Source: Streptomyces sp. NBC_00273
GTDB taxonomy: Bacteria > Actinomycetota > Actinomycetes > Streptomycetales > Streptomycetaceae
Length of the DNA stretch: 64,000 nucleotides
Direction of reading: 5' to 3'
Assembly: GCF_036178145.1 (NCBI RefSeq)
Contig: NZ_CP108067.1
Coordinates: 3,038,001 to 3,102,000 of the forward strand
The position numbers and the translations under genes were made by a program. Below are positions 63,093-64,000 of this stretch, piece by piece. The notes below the pieces were generated by a model, which saw only the letters and a program-made list of their open reading frames with translations, was not told where the DNA came from and ran no database searches. How positions within the stretch are numbered: position 1 is the first letter of the stretch; each line of letters opens with the position of its first letter.

Positions 63093-64000
63093 TCAGCTGC
63101 GGAGGGGACCCTCACAGCTGTAACTGGAGGTGCCCGCGACCTTGTTGGTCCAGATCTCCACCGGGCCGAAGGAACAGTTCATGTCGGCGAGGTTGTTCGA
63201 GGCCGCGCCCGCCCGGTCGAGGATGAAGTAGTCGACCGTCTCCGACATGTCCTTGAAGTTCTGGTCGTCGTTGCGCCAGTTCTTCAGGTTCGCGGTGATC
63301 CGGCCGGTACAGGTGAAGCGCCGCTTGCCCGCGTCGCCGTTCTCCACGCAGTCCGGCGTGTTGTACGTGGCCGTGGCGAAGGACGACTTGACCGAGGCGA
63401 GCGCCGCGTCGCGCAGCCGGTCGTTCGGGGTGAAGGAGGTGTTCGGCACGTAGAGCTGGTCGACCTTGGCGATCTGCGCGTCCAGGAAGCGGTCGTAGTC
63501 GCGCTGGAGGTAGGTGTCCGCGCCCATGCGGTGGCGCCAGGCGTCGTACGCCGCCACGTCGTCGGCCCGCAGGTGCGCGTACATCTCGCGCAGCAGGGTG
63601 GGCTTCTCGGTCCACAGGAACTCGAAGAAGGTGCCCGCGTAGCTGTAGAAGCGGAAGCCGTCGCCGTCGTAGGTGGCGTTCAGCAGCTGCTCGACGCTCA
63701 TGCGCGGGCCGCCGCCGGCCGTGTCGCTGATGATGCTCTTGACGAGGGACTTGCGGACGGCGATGCCGTTGTCGCGGGTGGCGCCGTCGAAGAACTCGGC
63801 CGTGCCCTCGTCCATGGCGGTCGTCCGGTCGCCCTCGTACCAGGGGCCCTGGCCGAAGAAGCCGGGGACGGCGAAGCGGCCGTTGAGGTAGTGCGTGTAC
63901 TCGTGGCGGAAGAGCTCCTCGAGGGTGAGGGAGGAGTCCTGGGGAACGCGGCGCTGGTAGGTGTAGAAGGTGGCGCCGTTCTCGATGTAGATGCCGCCGT
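63093..64000 (-). CDS. M9-family collagenase (C-terminal part; 5' end outside window)
   Basis: The reverse frame is open to the right edge, so only the last ~302 residues are visible. The zinc site is complete: LEELFRHEYTHYLNGRF has the HEYTH motif (codons at 63905-63891). The third ligand Glu in MDEGTAEFF lies 28 residues after the second His, the spacing of clostridial and Vibrio collagenases. GGIYIENGATFYTYQRR just before it is the M9 catalytic-domain start, and the helper subdomain follows (FYSYAGTFFEFLWTEKPTLLREMY). The tail has four cysteines (DCVENG, FTCTG, MNCSFG, YSCEG) and no PKD or collagen-binding domain. It is a secreted enzyme that cuts native collagen. Directly downstream lie the hydroxyproline catabolic operons, which explains its metabolic purpose. 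Confidence 0.9.
   Translation of the reverse strand, partial: GGIYIENGATFYTYQRRVPQDSSLTLEELFRHEYTHYLNGRFAVPGFFGQGPWYEGDRTTAMDEGTAEFFDGATRDNGIAVRKSLVKSIISDTAGGGPRMSVEQLLNATYDGDGFRFYSYAGTFFEFLWTEKPTLLREMYAHLRADDVAAYDAWRHRMGADTYLQRDYDRFLDAQIAKVDQLYVPNTSFTPNDRLRDAALASVKSSFATATYNTPDCVENGDAGKRRFTCTGRITANLKNWRNDDQNFKDMSETVDYFILDRAGAASNNLADMNCSFGPVEIWTNKVAGTSSYSCEGPLRS

Overview
The window is high-GC actinobacterial chromosome (about 70% G+C by eye, strong third-position G/C bias, many GTG starts). Gene order points to Streptomyces. The run fadA-fadB ... dxs - xylHGF - ROK regulator ... ngcGFE - acnA ... HTH-murA is, from memory, the order around SCO5998-SCO6027 of S. coelicolor, read in the opposite direction. 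I could not run an alignment to confirm this. There are no rRNA or tRNA genes, CRISPR arrays, phage genes or insertion sequences.

Region by region. (1) 1-4.2 kb: the end of a ribonuclease D-type gene, then two divergent exported-protein genes that each carry one frameshift and one TTA codon, then an alpha/beta hydrolase. (2) 4.5-13.5 kb: core metabolism, with the fadAB beta-oxidation pair, an LCP cell-wall ligase, a methyltransferase, an amino acid permease and dxs. (3) 13.7-18.5 kb: the xylose-type ABC transporter xylFGH with its ROK regulator (rok7B7 type). (4) 18.5-23.3 kb: an apparent insertion between rok7B7 and ngcEFG. It holds a P-type Mg2+ ATPase (mgtA) behind a structured leader with a 13-codon ORF, a decayed mgtC and a small membrane protein. 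(5) 23.3-29.8 kb: the GlcNAc/chitobiose transporter ngcEFG and aconitase. (6) 29.8-36.1 kb: a LacI regulator divergent from an exported amidohydrolase, a haloalkane dehalogenase divergent from a MarR regulator with two matching palindromes between them, and an HTH-MurA fusion. (7) 36.2-44.8 kb: a lower-GC histidyl-tRNA synthetase, a lipoprotein, an ECF sigma factor with its putative anti-sigma, a class II glutamine amidotransferase, a P450, an FBP-type zinc protein and an MFS exporter.

(8) 44.8-64 kb is the most striking part. It reads as a collagen/hydroxyproline utilisation locus: an M9 collagenase (cut by the right edge), a three-gene D-hydroxyproline dehydrogenase, a dapA-family deaminase, two proline racemase/hydroxyproline epimerase paralogues, an ornithine-cyclodeaminase-family reductase, a GntR/FCD regulator, a dipeptide/oligopeptide ABC transporter and a prolyl-oligopeptidase-family peptidase. 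Four start regions here (the peptidase, the regulator, the dapA-family operon and the dehydrogenase operon) share a 12-bp element, GTGACATWNYAC. This suggests one regulon running from extracellular collagen cleavage through peptide uptake and hydrolysis to hydroxyproline catabolism.
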